Below are positions 23,601 through 31,525 of a DNA stretch of 64,000 nt, one piece after another. A model generated the notes under the pieces. That model ran no database searches and was not told the DNA's origin. It saw only the letters and a program-made list of their open reading frames with translations. Both the position numbers and the translations under genes were made by a program. The DNA is taken from contig NZ_SMAK01000001.1 in assembly GCF_004346195.1 (NCBI RefSeq), positions 124,001 to 188,000 of the forward strand, read 5' to 3'. The DNA is from Tepidamorphus gemmatus (GTDB lineage: Bacteria; Pseudomonadota; Alphaproteobacteria; Rhizobiales; Tepidamorphaceae). How positions within the stretch are numbered: the stretch's first letter is position 1; each line of letters begins with the position of its first letter.

Positions 23601-24512
23601 ATGGCGGCGATGCATGGCGCGGCGCTCGATCGGGCGGACAGCCTCGAGGCCGTTCCGGCCCGGGCAGGCGTGGGGCTCAAGACCTGCCATGTCGCAACGA
23701 TCCTGCGGGATCGGCCGGACATCGGGTGGTTCGAGGTCCATCCCGAGAACTACATGGGCGCCGGCGGCCCACCGCATCGCCACCTCGCCGCCATCCGCGA
23801 GTGCTATCCGCTGTCACTGCACGGCGTCGGCCTGTCGATCGGGGGCGCCGGAGAGCTCGATCGGGACCATCTCCGGCGCCTGGGCGATCTCGTCCGGCGC
23901 TATCGACCGGGCCTGTTCTCCGAACATCTCGCCTGGTCCAGCCATGACGAGGGCTATTTCAACGACCTGCTGCCGCTACCCTACACCAAGGAAACGCTGC
24001 AGCGGGTGGCCGAGCACGTCGAGCAGGTCCAGGAGGCACTCGGCCGGCGGATCCTGATCGAGAACCCCTCGACCTATGTCCGCTTCGCCGTCTCGGACAT
24101 GAGCGAGATCGCATTCCTGACGGAGCTGGTCCACAGGACCGGCTGCGGCCTGCTGCTGGACGTCAACAACGTGCATGTGCAGGCGACCAATCACGGCTTC
24201 GACGCCGCCGCCTATATCGACGCCTTTCCGGTCGCGCATGTCGGCGAGATTCACCTCGCCGGCCATGCTCACGAGACGGATGATCTCGGTGAGGCCCTGC
24301 TGATCGACACGCACGACCGGCCGGTTGACAGCATCGTCTGGGATCTGTTTGCGCGTGCGGTCGCCCGCACCGGGCCCGTGCCGACGCTGATCGAATGGGA
24401 CGCCGATGTGCCGGACTGGCCGGTTCTGCACGCCGAGGCGAAACGGGCGGAGGCGATCATGCGGGCGTCATCCTCGGTGACCGCGGGGGCGATCCATGGT
24501 TTCGCTGGCTGA
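23601..24512 (+). CDS. bufB: DUF692 multinuclear non-haem iron oxidase (BufB-like)
   Basis: This 303-residue protein is a TIM-barrel DUF692 (MNIO) enzyme; the family oxidises cysteines in precursor peptides to oxazolone/thioamide or related groups. Likely iron ligands occur as [40 protein letters not shown] and a C-terminal EWD, all expected family positions. ATG 23601 has a GGGAGA site. The stop overlaps the next gene by 17 bp, implying translational coupling. Its expected substrate is the DUF2282 peptide just upstream. Confidence 0.92.
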   Translation: MAAMHGAALDRADSLEAVPARAGVGLKTCHVATILRDRPDIGWFEVHPENYMGAGGPPHRHLAAIRECYPLSLHGVGLSIGGAGELDRDHLRRLGDLVRRYRPGLFSEHLAWSSHDEGYFNDLLPLPYTKETLQRVAEHVEQVQEALGRRILIENPSTYVRFAVSDMSEIAFLTELVHRTGCGLLLDVNNVHVQATNHGFDAAAYIDAFPVAHVGEIHLAGHAHETDDLGEALLIDTHDRPVDSIVWDLFARAVARTGPVPTLIEWDADVPDWPVLHAEAKRAEAIMRASSSVTAGAIHGFAG

Positions 24513-25284
24513 CATTGAGCGCGACTTCGCGGCGGCGATCCGCGATCAGGACCTGCCGCCGCCGCCGGGCACGCGAGGCCGTTGCGGCGAGATGCCGTCG
24601 CGGCGCTTCGCGATCTACCGCAACAACGTGCATGTCAGCCTGATCGAGGCGCTTGCCGCCACCTTTCCTGTCGTCGCGCGCCTTGTCGGGGAGGACTTCT
24701 TCCGGGCCATGGCGCGGGCCTATGTCGGTGAGCAGCTGCCGCGAACGCCCGTGCTGATTGATTATGGTGATGGTTTTCCCGATTTTGTCGAGCGGTTCGC
24801 GCCAGCCCGCCAGCTTCCCTATCTTGCGGATGTCGCCCGGCTCGAATGGGCCCGAAGCCGCGCCTACCATGCCGCTGAGGCAACGGCGCTGACCACGACG
24901 GATCTTGCGGCCATCCGTCCGGAGCTGGTGCCGACGGCCCGCCTCGGCCTGCACCCCTCGCTTCGGATCGTCTCGTCCGACTGGCCGGTGCTCGACATCT
25001 GGGAGACCAACAGCCACGACGCGGTGGTTCGGCCGGTTGACCTGTCGACCGGCGGCGTCGACGTGGCCGTTCTGAGGCCCGACGTTCAGGTGGAACTGCA
25101 CCGGCTGGCGGCGGGCTGGCGCACCATGCTGGTCCGTCTGCTGGAAGGAGCGCGCCTCGCCGACGCCTGGGAATCTGCGGCCGCGGCGGATGACATCGAC
25201 CTGGCGGCGTTTCTGGGCTGGCTCATCGCGGCCGGGGCGATCACGGAGGTGGCCATGGCGGACGGAGCGGAGAGCCGTCGGTGA
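24496..25284 (+). CDS. bufC: DUF2063 partner protein for DUF692 enzyme (BufC-like)
   Basis: The 262-residue product has the N-terminal DUF2063 DNA-binding-like fold, with the conserved segment [17 protein letters not shown] (about 37-53) and [14 protein letters not shown]-like sequence near 110-125 ([14 protein letters not shown]). In MNIO systems this partner recognises the precursor and presents it to the oxidase. It overlaps bufB by 17 bp and the DoxX-like gene by 4 bp (GTGA). Length is typical of DUF2063 partners. Confidence 0.9.
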   Translation: MVSLADIERDFAAAIRDQDLPPPPGTRGRCGEMPSRRFAIYRNNVHVSLIEALAATFPVVARLVGEDFFRAMARAYVGEQLPRTPVLIDYGDGFPDFVERFAPARQLPYLADVARLEWARSRAYHAAEATALTTTDLAAIRPELVPTARLGLHPSLRIVSSDWPVLDIWETNSHDAVVRPVDLSTGGVDVAVLRPDVQVELHRLAAGWRTMLVRLLEGARLADAWESAAAADDIDLAAFLGWLIAAGAITEVAMADGAESRR

Positions 25285-25865
25285 CCGGGACAGGGTTGAT
25301 GAAACTTGCGGCCGGACGCTCGCTGCTCGCGCGATTGCGTGCCCTCGACCGTCGGCTGAAGACGTCCACCGTCGCCTGGGTCCTTGCGCCGGTTCAGGTC
25401 GGCCTGCGCGCGTGGATCTTCTTCGGCCTTCCCTTCTTCATGTCCGGGCTTACGAAGTGGGAGACGTTCCCCTTTCTCAAGCCGGTCGCCGCGGCCTGGA
25501 ACGGGGCGCCGCAGCTCGCAGGTGGCGCTCTCTACCAGTTCACCAATGTCTGCGAGTTCTGCTTCAACATCCGGATCTGGGGCACCGAGGCGGAACCGCT
25601 GGTGCACTGGCGACTTCCCTTTCCGGCAACGATGGCGGCACTGGCTGGTATCGGCGAGCTGCTGCTGCCCGTGCTCGTGCTGGTCGGTCTGGCGACCCGG
25701 CTCGCGGCACTGGGGCTCCTCGCGATGACGCTGGTGATCCAGCTCGTGCTGCCCACTGCGTACCTGATCCACGGGATGTGGGCGCTGAGCCTGATCGCGG
25801 TGATCTTGCTCGGTCCGGGGATGATTTCGCTGGATCATCTGCTGGCACGCCTCGTGCGTCGCTGA
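25281..25865 (+). CDS. DoxX-like membrane protein of the bufferin operon
   Basis: This 194-residue protein has four predicted membrane helices (about residues 40-60, 115-135, 140-158, 160-180) and fits the DoxX/DoxD family often fourth in DUF2282-DUF692-DUF2063 operons. A CEFC motif lies in an external or loop region near residue 91-94. The role in the pathway is not established; a redox or peptide-export helper is possible. The start is taken as GTG 25281, overlapping the bufC stop, with GGAG 8 bp upstream; ATG 25299 with AGGG is an equal alternative. Confidence 0.8.
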   Translation: MTGTGLMKLAAGRSLLARLRALDRRLKTSTVAWVLAPVQVGLRAWIFFGLPFFMSGLTKWETFPFLKPVAAAWNGAPQLAGGALYQFTNVCEFCFNIRIWGTEAEPLVHWRLPFPATMAALAGIGELLLPVLVLVGLATRLAALGLLAMTLVIQLVLPTAYLIHGMWALSLIAVILLGPGMISLDHLLARLVRR

Positions 25866-25952
25866 GTGCGCCTTGGCCCATACGCAAATGGGGTGGTCCG
25901 GCGGCCCGGTCCGAGGCTAGGCTCTGCCGTCTTGGTCAGGGAGCAGGGCCGC

Positions 25953-27011
25953 ATGAACTTCGCAAGCGACAACACGGCGGGCGTTGCCGCGCCGATCCTC
26001 GAAGCGATTGCCGAGGCGAGCGCGGATTTCGCCGGCTCGTATGGCGGCGACCGCTGGACGGCGGCGCTTTCCGCCCGGATGGCGGAGGTGTTCGAGGCGG
26101 ACGTCGCAGTGTTCCCGGTCGTCAGCGGCACAGCCGCCAACATTCTGTCGATGGCGGCGATCGCGCGTCCATGGTCGGGCATCCTGTGCAGCCACGACGC
26201 TCACATCATGACCGACGAATGCGGTGGCGCCGAGATGCTGACCGGGGGGGCGAAGCTGTACGGGATCGACGGGCGGAACGCGAAGATCGATGTTGACGTG
26301 CTGTCGCGGCGGCTCGAGACCTGGCCCGGCGGCGTGCCCCACCACGTGCAGCCCGCCGCCATCTCGATCACCCAGGCGAGTGAATACGGAGCGGTGTGGA
26401 CACCGGAGGAGGTCGGCGCCATCGGAGCGGTCGTGCGCAGGCATGGTCTGCGACTGCACATGGACGGCGCGCGTTTCGCCAATGCGGTCGCGGCGCTCGG
26501 ATGCGCACCGGCCGATGTCACCTGGCGGGCCGGGGTCGACATATTGTCGTTCGGTGCGACCAAGAACGGCGCAATGGCAGCCGAGGCCGTGATCGTCTTC
26601 GACAGGGCGCTGGCGGACTCCTTGCCCTTCCTGCGCATGCGCACCGGGCATCTCCTGTCCAAGAGCCGGTTTCTTGCCGCCCAGCTTCTGGCCTATCTGG
26701 ACGGTGGCCTCTGGCTTGAGCTGGCGCGCCACGCAAACAGGATGGCGGCGCGGCTCGCCGCTGCCATCGAGGCGACGCCGGCCGCGCGGCTGGCGGCCCC
26801 CGTGGAGGCCAATGAGGTGTTCGCCTATCTCTCGGCGTCAACCGACCGGGCGCTTAAGGCGGCGGGCTGCGCCTACCATCACTGGACCTCGGGCATTCCC
26901 GATGCCGCCAATCCGCCGCGCGAGGGAGAGGTGCTGTGCCGCTTCGTTGCCTCCTTCCAGACCAGCGATGCGGAGGTCGGCCGGTTCGCCGAGATCGTCG
27001 GGGCCGGGTAG
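25953..27011 (+). CDS. PLP-dependent threonine aldolase-like enzyme
   Basis: The 352-residue product is a fold-type I PLP enzyme like low-specificity L-threonine aldolase, which cleaves threonine or allo-threonine to glycine and acetaldehyde. Visible motifs are the N-terminal FASDNTAG, the PLP-stacking H81DAH region, HMDGAR (169-174) and the Schiff-base lysine in FGATKNGA (Lys204). Length is normal. ATG 25953 follows a CAGGG-containing site; the open frame extends 29 codons further up without support. It lies 87 bp after the bufferin operon and may be independent of it. Confidence 0.88.
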   Translation: MNFASDNTAGVAAPILEAIAEASADFAGSYGGDRWTAALSARMAEVFEADVAVFPVVSGTAANILSMAAIARPWSGILCSHDAHIMTDECGGAEMLTGGAKLYGIDGRNAKIDVDVLSRRLETWPGGVPHHVQPAAISITQASEYGAVWTPEEVGAIGAVVRRHGLRLHMDGARFANAVAALGCAPADVTWRAGVDILSFGATKNGAMAAEAVIVFDRALADSLPFLRMRTGHLLSKSRFLAAQLLAYLDGGLWLELARHANRMAARLAAAIEATPAARLAAPVEANEVFAYLSASTDRALKAAGCAYHHWTSGIPDAANPPREGEVLCRFVASFQTSDAEVGRFAEIVGAG

Positions 27012-27100
27012 GGCGTCGCCGGACCTTCAATCTTCGCCACCTCGACGTTGGGTCAGGGGAAGGTGCGTAGACGGCAGAACGGGCAGCCGACATGCTGCCG

Positions 27101-27131
27101 AACGAAAGGCGCCCCGACCGGGTCGGGGCGC
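27101..27131 (-). terminator. Rho-independent terminator after hsp20
   Basis: An inverted repeat GCGCCCCGACC (27109-27119) / GGTCGGGGCGC (27121-27131) lies just past the hsp20 stop. Read on the minus strand it is followed by CCTTTCGTT, a short U-rich tail. The very tight loop means the inner pairs probably open. Confidence 0.6.
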
Positions 27132-27154
27132 GCAGAAGCTATCGGGCAGCCGCG

Positions 27155-27622
27155 TCAGGCGGCCTTCTGGTCGATGACCTTGGCGGTCCTGCCGCCGGTC
27201 GAGATCTCGATGGTGCGGGGCTTCAGCGCCTCGGGGATCTGCCGGACCAGGTCGACATGAAGCAGGCCGTTCTCGAGCTCGGCGCCACGAACCTCGACAT
27301 GGTCGGCAAGCTGGAAGCGGCGCTCGAAGCTGCGCTCGGCGATGCCACGATACAGAACCTCGCCGCGCTCCTTGCCCTCCTCGGCGACCTTCTCGCCACG
27401 GATGGTGAGGGTGTTCTCCTTGACCTCGATGTGGAGATCCTTCTGGCCGAAGCCGGCCACCGCCATCGTGATCCGGTAGGCGTTCTCGCCGGTGCGCTCG
27501 ATGTTGTAGGGCGGATAGCTGGACCCGCCGTTATCGACGTTGGCCAACTGGTCCATCATCGAGAACAGGCGGTCGAAGCCGACAGTCGAACGGTAGAGCG
27601 GGGAAAGATCGAAGTGACGCAT
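27155..27622 (-). CDS. Small heat-shock protein, Hsp20/alpha-crystallin family
   Basis: This 155-residue cytoplasmic chaperone holds unfolding proteins for refolding by DnaK/ClpB. The alpha-crystallin domain spans about residues 38-130, beginning YPPYNIERTGENAYRI, with the GVLxVxL-type motif as NGLLHVDL and an IxI-like C-terminal region. The N-terminus RHFDLSPLYRSTVGFDRLF is typical of class A rhizobial Hsp20s. ATG 27622 has GGAGG 8 bp upstream and sits under a likely heat-shock promoter and structured leader; the longer open frame would place the leader inside the gene and is rejected. Confidence 0.95.
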   Translation of the reverse strand: MRHFDLSPLYRSTVGFDRLFSMMDQLANVDNGGSSYPPYNIERTGENAYRITMAVAGFGQKDLHIEVKENTLTIRGEKVAEEGKERGEVLYRGIAERSFERRFQLADHVEVRGAELENGLLHVDLVRQIPEALKPRTIEISTGGRTAKVIDQKAA

Positions 27623-27628
27623 CGCATA

Positions 27629-27706
27629 TCCTCCTTCAGAAGCGACATGGCGGCCCGCCATTCTGGCCGGGCCTTCCGTCCGCGCACCCTCAGCCGGCGT
27701 GCGCGG
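27629..27706 (-). promoter_or_regulatory. Structured 5' leader of hsp20, candidate RNA thermometer
   Basis: The leader on the minus strand folds as three consecutive hairpins. The first pairs CCGCGCAC with GTGCGCGG (27706-27699 with 27687-27680). The second pairs GGCCC with GGGCC plus GCC/GGC around an AGAAU loop (27673-27652). The third, CUUC-UGAA-GGAG (27642-27631), covers the ribosome-binding site. This is the layout of ROSE-type thermometers, which keep rhizobial Hsp20 genes silent at low temperature, but the last hairpin is short and the ROSE consensus was only partly matched. Confidence 0.5.
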
Positions 27707-27711
27707 CGTGG

Positions 27712-27740
27712 ATGTGGGGATCGGATGGTCATCGGTCAAG
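27712..27740 (-). promoter_or_regulatory. RpoH (sigma-32) heat-shock promoter of hsp20
   Basis: On the minus strand CTTGACC (27740-27734), a 14-bp spacer and CCCCACAT (27719-27712) match the heat-shock consensus CTTGAAA-N13-17-CCCCATnT closely. The implied start near 27705 puts the first leader hairpin at the very 5' end of the transcript. Confidence 0.7.
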
Positions 27741-27866
27741 ACCTGCAGAGGGATGCCGATGAACGGCAGATGAACGGCGGCTTCGGGTAGCGTTCAGGCG
27801 CCATATGGAAGTGTCCCGGCACTGGCTTGCGGACGTCGCAACAGCCCCCGGGGCGTCCAGGCCAGG

Positions 27867-27896
27867 GCCGGCGGTCCCCGATCGGGGGCCGCCGGC
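27867..27896. repeat. 30-bp near-perfect palindrome in the hsp20/hydrolase intergenic region
   Basis: GCCGGCGG-T-CCCCG, AT, CGGGG-G-CCGCCGGC forms a 14-pair stem with one T.G wobble. There is no T run on either strand, so it is not an ordinary terminator. The 409-bp gap 27623-28031 otherwise holds the hsp20 leader and promoter and the hydrolase promoter; no gene is seen. Confidence 0.6.
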
Positions 27897-27946
27897 TCCC
27901 ACCCTCTCGGCCGCTCCGTCTCGGGCATGTCCTCAAGACCGCGCGC

Positions 27947-27976
27947 TTCCGGGCGGGGCGCTCGCGCTGCTATAAG
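27947..27976 (+). promoter_or_regulatory. Candidate promoter for the lysophospholipase-like gene
   Basis: TTCCGG (27947-27952) and TATAAG (27971-27976) are 18 bp apart. The -10 match is good, the -35 weak. It lies inside the longest open frame and so favours the ATG at 28032 over upstream starts. Confidence 0.35.
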
Positions 27977-28031
27977 GGCGCATGCCGCGCCGAGCGGCCC
28001 CGCCAACGAGATTCTCCAGACCCCGGCCCGC

Positions 28032-28982
28032 ATGGACCTCGTCGCCATTCCCGAGAACCCCGTGCCGGAGGGCGCCGTAAGCGGCGAGGTGATCACCAGC
28101 GACGGCATCCGGCTGCGCTGGGCGCGCTGGCCGGCGGCGGCGGCGACGCGCGGAACGGTCTGCGTTTTCCCGGGGCGCGCCGAATTCATCGAGAAGTACT
28201 TCGAGACCATCGAGGAGTTGCGTCAGCGCGGCTTCGCCGTCGCGGCGCTGGACTGGCGCGGACAGGGCGGCTCGCAGCGTCTGCTCAGAAACCCGCGCAA
28301 GGGGCATGTCGACACGTTCGAGGAATACGACCGGGACCTGTCGGCCTTCATGACCCGGGTCGTGCTGCCCGATTGTCCGGCGCCATACTACGCGCTCGCC
28401 CATTCGATGGGCGGCAACATCCTGCTGCGCAACGCGCAACGCAGTCCCGCCTGGTTCGAGCGGCAGGTGCTCAGCGCGCCGATGCTGACCCTCCACCGCA
28501 GACTGGTGCCGGGCCGCCATGTGTTCCGGGTCGCGGAGATCCTCGGGCTGGCGGGCTTTGGCGATGCGTTCGTGCCCGGCGGTGGGGCGACCCATGCCGG
28601 AACGATGATCTTCAGGAACAATCCGCTCACCTCCGATCCAGTCCGATTCGCGCGCAACGCGCTGGTGGTCGAGAAGGCGCCGTGGCTTGGTCTCGGTTCG
28701 CCGACGATCGCCTGGCTGGTGGCAGCGGGTGCCGCGATGGCCGAGGTGATGGACCCGGATTTCGCCGAACGGGTGCGGGTTCCGACCCTGGTGCTGGCAG
28801 CTGGCGATGATCGCATCGTCTCGTCGCGGGCGATCGAGACGCTCGCCTTCCGCCTGAAGACCGGCTCACACCTGATGATCCCCGGTGCCCGCCACGAGCT
28901 GCTCCAGGAGCGCGATGCCATCCGGGCGCAGGTCTGGGCGGCCTTCGACGCCTTCGTGCCGGGACAGCCGGTCTTCGCCTGA
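28032..28982 (+). CDS. Alpha/beta hydrolase, lysophospholipase L2 (PldB)-like
   Basis: The 316-residue protein is a serine hydrolase of the PldB/monoglyceride-lipase group. The nucleophile elbow is AHSMGGN, the acid is in AGDDRIV and the histidine in GARHELLQE; the DWRGQGGS oxyanion region is also present. Members act on lysophospholipids or monoacylglycerols at the inner membrane or in the cytoplasm. ATG 28032 is chosen from homology of the N-terminus and the promoter position, although no strong ribosome-binding site is seen. It is convergent with hisN, ending 21 bp from it. Confidence 0.85.
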   Translation: MDLVAIPENPVPEGAVSGEVITSDGIRLRWARWPAAAATRGTVCVFPGRAEFIEKYFETIEELRQRGFAVAALDWRGQGGSQRLLRNPRKGHVDTFEEYDRDLSAFMTRVVLPDCPAPYYALAHSMGGNILLRNAQRSPAWFERQVLSAPMLTLHRRLVPGRHVFRVAEILGLAGFGDAFVPGGGATHAGTMIFRNNPLTSDPVRFARNALVVEKAPWLGLGSPTIAWLVAAGAAMAEVMDPDFAERVRVPTLVLAAGDDRIVSSRAIETLAFRLKTGSHLMIPGARHELLQERDAIRAQVWAAFDAFVPGQPVFA

Positions 28983-29003
28983 GACGGACGGCGGTTCATC
29001 GGT

Positions 29004-29792
29004 TCAGCGGTTGAGGATCTCGAGCGCGGCGGCATGGATGCGCGGGTCCCCTGCGGCAATCACCGGTCCGCCTTCGTTGGCCGAGCCACCGTCCCAGCTT
29101 GTCAGCACCCCACCCGCGGCCTCGATGATCGGGATCAGCCCGACGACGTCGTAGGATTGCAGGCCCGTCTCGACGACCAGATCGATCTGCCCCGCCGCCA
29201 GCATGCAGTAGGCATAGCCGTCGGCGCCGTAGCGGGCGAGGCGGACAGCACGCTCGACAGCATCGTAGCGCTCGCGCTCGCCCGGACCCGTCATCAGCGC
29301 CGGCGTGGTGGTCATCAGCGTCGCGTCGGCCAGTGCGGCGCAGGCCCTGGTGCGGATCGGAACCTCCTGGCCGAACCGGTTGCGCATGCGTGCGCCGGCG
29401 CCCACCGCGCCCCAGAAGCGGTCGCCGACATAGGGCTGGTCGACGAGGCCGAAGACCGGCGTGCCGTGCCGCCGCAGCCCTATGATCGTCGTCCACAGCG
29501 GGATGCCCGACACGAAGGAGCGGGTGCCATCGACAGGATCGACGACCCATTGCCAGGTGCCATTCCCGGGCAGTGCTCCGAACTCCTCGCCGAGGAAGCC
29601 ATGGTCCGGCCGCTCGCGCAGGATGATCTCGCGAATGGCGAGCTCGGCGTCGCGATCGGCGGCGGTGACGGGATCGTAGGCACCCTCGGCCTTGTTCTCG
29701 ACCGTCAGTCCGGAGCGGAAATAGGGCAGCGCGGCGGCTGCCGCGGCATCGGCGAGCCGGTGGGCGAGCAATTCGATTTCGGTGTCGGACAT
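29004..29792 (-). CDS. hisN: Histidinol-phosphatase of the inositol monophosphatase family
   Basis: The 262-residue product has the magnesium-binding motifs of the IMPase superfamily: GEEFG (68-72), DPVDGT (85-90) and the C-terminal SYDVVGLIPIIEAAGG. The N-terminus (DTEIELLAHRLADAA...ALPYFR) is that of alphaproteobacterial HisN, which dephosphorylates histidinol phosphate. A general inositol phosphatase cannot be excluded. ATG 29792 is chosen by family start; ATG 29825 is possible. Neither has a clear ribosome-binding site. It is divergent from the MFS gene. Confidence 0.85.
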   Translation of the reverse strand: MSDTEIELLAHRLADAAAAAALPYFRSGLTVENKAEGAYDPVTAADRDAELAIREIILRERPDHGFLGEEFGALPGNGTWQWVVDPVDGTRSFVSGIPLWTTIIGLRRHGTPVFGLVDQPYVGDRFWGAVGAGARMRNRFGQEVPIRTRACAALADATLMTTTPALMTGPGERERYDAVERAVRLARYGADGYAYCMLAAGQIDLVVETGLQSYDVVGLIPIIEAAGGVLTSWDGGSANEGGPVIAAGDPRIHAAALEILNR

Positions 29793-29807
29793 ATGCGCTG
29801 CACGGGG

Positions 29808-29835
29808 TTGTCGGAATCTCGACATCGGCTATAGG
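29808..29835 (+). promoter_or_regulatory. Candidate sigma-70 promoter for the MFS transporter
   Basis: TTGTCG (29808-29813), 16 bp, TATAGG (29830-29835), about 62 bp before the MFS start. The hisN 5' end overlaps it on the other strand. Confidence 0.4.
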
Positions 29836-29897
29836 ACGAGCGTGCAGACGCCGCAATCGCCGAAACAAGAGCGCGCCGCGGTCGTCAGGAGGACGCG

Positions 29898-31196
29898 ATG
29901 CGAGGAGACCGGGTGTCCGGCGCCGGCCCGGCGCAGGGCGCGGTGACGGTGCAGGCCGCGGCCGCGCTGGTCGGCGCGCTGTGCGCGATCTACCTGGTCA
30001 GCCAGTTCCTGCGCAATTCGGTCGGCGTTATCGCGCCGAACCTGGCGGCAGAGCTGAACCTGTCGCCGGAACAGCTTGGCATCCTGTCGAGCGCCTTCTT
30101 CCTTTCCTTCGCGGTGGCGCAGGTGCCGCTCGGCGCGATGATCGACCGCTATGGCCCGCGCCTGTGCATGATCGCATCGGTCGGGCTTGCGGTCGCCGGC
30201 TGCGGACTGTTTGCGGTGGCCGACACGCTGACCGAGCTGACGGCCGCGCGCGTGCTGATGGGGCTCGGTTGCTCGAGCTTCTTCATGGGGCCGCTGACCA
30301 TCTACACCCGCTGGTTTGCCGCCGACCGCTTCTCGACGCTGACCGGTCTGCAGCTCGGCATCGGCACCATGGGAACACTGTTCGCGACTGCGCCGCTGGC
30401 GATGTCGGCAGAGGCGTTCGGCTGGCGCGCCACCTTCGTGTTCGTCGGCGTCGGCGCGGCGGTGATCGGCGTCCTCGTGGCGCTGGTCGTGCGCGACCAC
30501 CCGCCTGGCGCTGCCGAGGACTGCCACCAGCCGGCCAGTCTGGCCGAGAGCTTCGCAGGGCTTGGTGAGGTGGTGCGGGTGAAGGGCTTCTGGCGACTGT
30601 TCGCCATCCAGTTTGCGGGCTATTCGACCTTCGTTGCCGTGCTCGGCCTGTGGGGCGGTCCGTTTGCGACCGACATTCTCGGCTTCGACCTGAAGGAGCG
30701 CGGCAACATCCTGTTCGCGATGGCAGCCGCGCATATCGTCGGGCTGTTCGTCTGGGGTCCGACGGACAGATGGTTCGGCCAGCGCCGGTTGCCAGTCACG
30801 CTCGGCGTGTTCGGCACGGCCGCGATCTTCGCCGCGCTTTGCCTCGTCGGCGACCGCGGTCCGGTCACGGCCTATGTGCTGTTCATGCTGCTTGGATTCG
30901 TGGCGGCGTTCACGCCGGTGCAGACCGCCCACGGTCGGGCACTGTTCGACCAGCGGCTGGTGGGTCGGGGCATAACGCTTCTGAATGTCGCGACGATCGG
31001 AGGGGTGTTCGTCACGCAGGCAATCACCGGCGCGATCATCGGCGCCTTCCCCGCCACCGAATCGGCATTGGGCCCGGTCCGTCCGTTCGTCGCCTACCAG
31101 GCTGCGTTCGGGTTCCTCGCCCTGATGATCCTGCTTGCCTGGTTGGTCTACTGGCCGGCGCCCGATCCGAAGATCCGCCGCGGAGGCGAGGGCTGA
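29898..31196 (+). CDS. Major facilitator superfamily transporter
   Basis: The 432-residue protein has about twelve membrane helices and MFS loop motifs: GAMIDRYGPR between helices 2 and 3 and GPTDRWFGQRR at the equivalent place in the second half. Helix 4 carries RVLMGLGCSSFFMGP, similar to nitrate/oxalate-type and ACS-type transporters. The substrate cannot be assigned. ATG 29898 has an ideal AGGAGGAC site. The gene is followed by the candidate small RNA. Confidence 0.87.
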   Translation: MRGDRVSGAGPAQGAVTVQAAAALVGALCAIYLVSQFLRNSVGVIAPNLAAELNLSPEQLGILSSAFFLSFAVAQVPLGAMIDRYGPRLCMIASVGLAVAGCGLFAVADTLTELTAARVLMGLGCSSFFMGPLTIYTRWFAADRFSTLTGLQLGIGTMGTLFATAPLAMSAEAFGWRATFVFVGVGAAVIGVLVALVVRDHPPGAAEDCHQPASLAESFAGLGEVVRVKGFWRLFAIQFAGYSTFVAVLGLWGGPFATDILGFDLKERGNILFAMAAAHIVGLFVWGPTDRWFGQRRLPVTLGVFGTAAIFAALCLVGDRGPVTAYVLFMLLGFVAAFTPVQTAHGRALFDQRLVGRGITLLNVATIGGVFVTQAITGAIIGAFPATESALGPVRPFVAYQAAFGFLALMILLAWLVYWPAPDPKIRRGGEG

Positions 31197-31313
31197 GGCG
31201 TCCAATCCGGCGTCGCAACGCGCCGGATTCACTCGGAAACAGCCTGAATCTGCCGGAATCAGCGGATGCAGGCTGGGCGCATGGCTGATCTGCGCAAATG
31301 CAGAGCTGAATCC

Positions 31314-31342
31314 TTGACTTTTTTGCGCTGCAACTCCATATT
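31314..31342 (+). promoter_or_regulatory. Promoter of the candidate suhB/alpha-r8 small RNA
   Basis: TTGACT (31314-31319) and CATATT (31337-31342) have a 17-bp spacer, placing the start near 31348-31349, a few bases before the first sRNA stem. This agrees with the RNA structure downstream. Confidence 0.6.
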
Positions 31343-31347
31343 GCTGC

Positions 31348-31440
31348 AGTGCGGTATCGCCCTGCCGTTTCGCGATACCGCGGCCCTCCTTGGGCGTTTC
31401 CTCCCTAGACTTGGGCCGTCCGACAGGGCGGCCCATTTTT
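31348..31440 (+). ncRNA. Small RNA of the suhB / alpha-r8 (MmgR-like) family
   Basis: A free-standing transcription unit of about 90 nt lies between the MFS and amidohydrolase genes. It has a perfect 10-bp stem (31351-31360 with 31372-31381), a single-stranded middle with CCUCCUUGGGCG and the 10-mer UUUCCUCCCU (31397-31406), and a terminator hairpin. As I recall, the alpha-r8 family (including Sinorhizobium MmgR, which affects polyhydroxybutyrate storage) is defined by an unpaired UUUCCUCCCU and a closing terminator. The C/U-rich core resembles an anti-Shine-Dalgarno sequence, fitting an Hfq-type regulator of translation. Adjacent to it is a formylglutamate amidohydrolase gene; an IMPase-family gene is one gene further upstream. 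Ends are approximate. Confidence 0.75.
31413..31440 (+). terminator. Intrinsic terminator of the small RNA
   Basis: GGGCCGTCC (31413-31421), loop GACA, GGGCGGCCC (31426-31434), then ATTTTT. A strong stem with a good T tract. Confidence 0.85.
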
Positions 31441-31525
31441 CTTTCCGCTGCCTGCCGTCTCCGTCGCGCCATGCCGCCGGCGGGGGCCGACCGGCAGCGG
31501 GGCTCGGTTCCGCCTGAAAGAGTTC

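Noticed and set aside
27623-27739. N-terminal extension of hsp20 by 39 codons
   Set aside because: It overlaps the heat-shock promoter and leader hairpins, and Hsp20 proteins of this class begin at the RHFDLSPLYRS segment.
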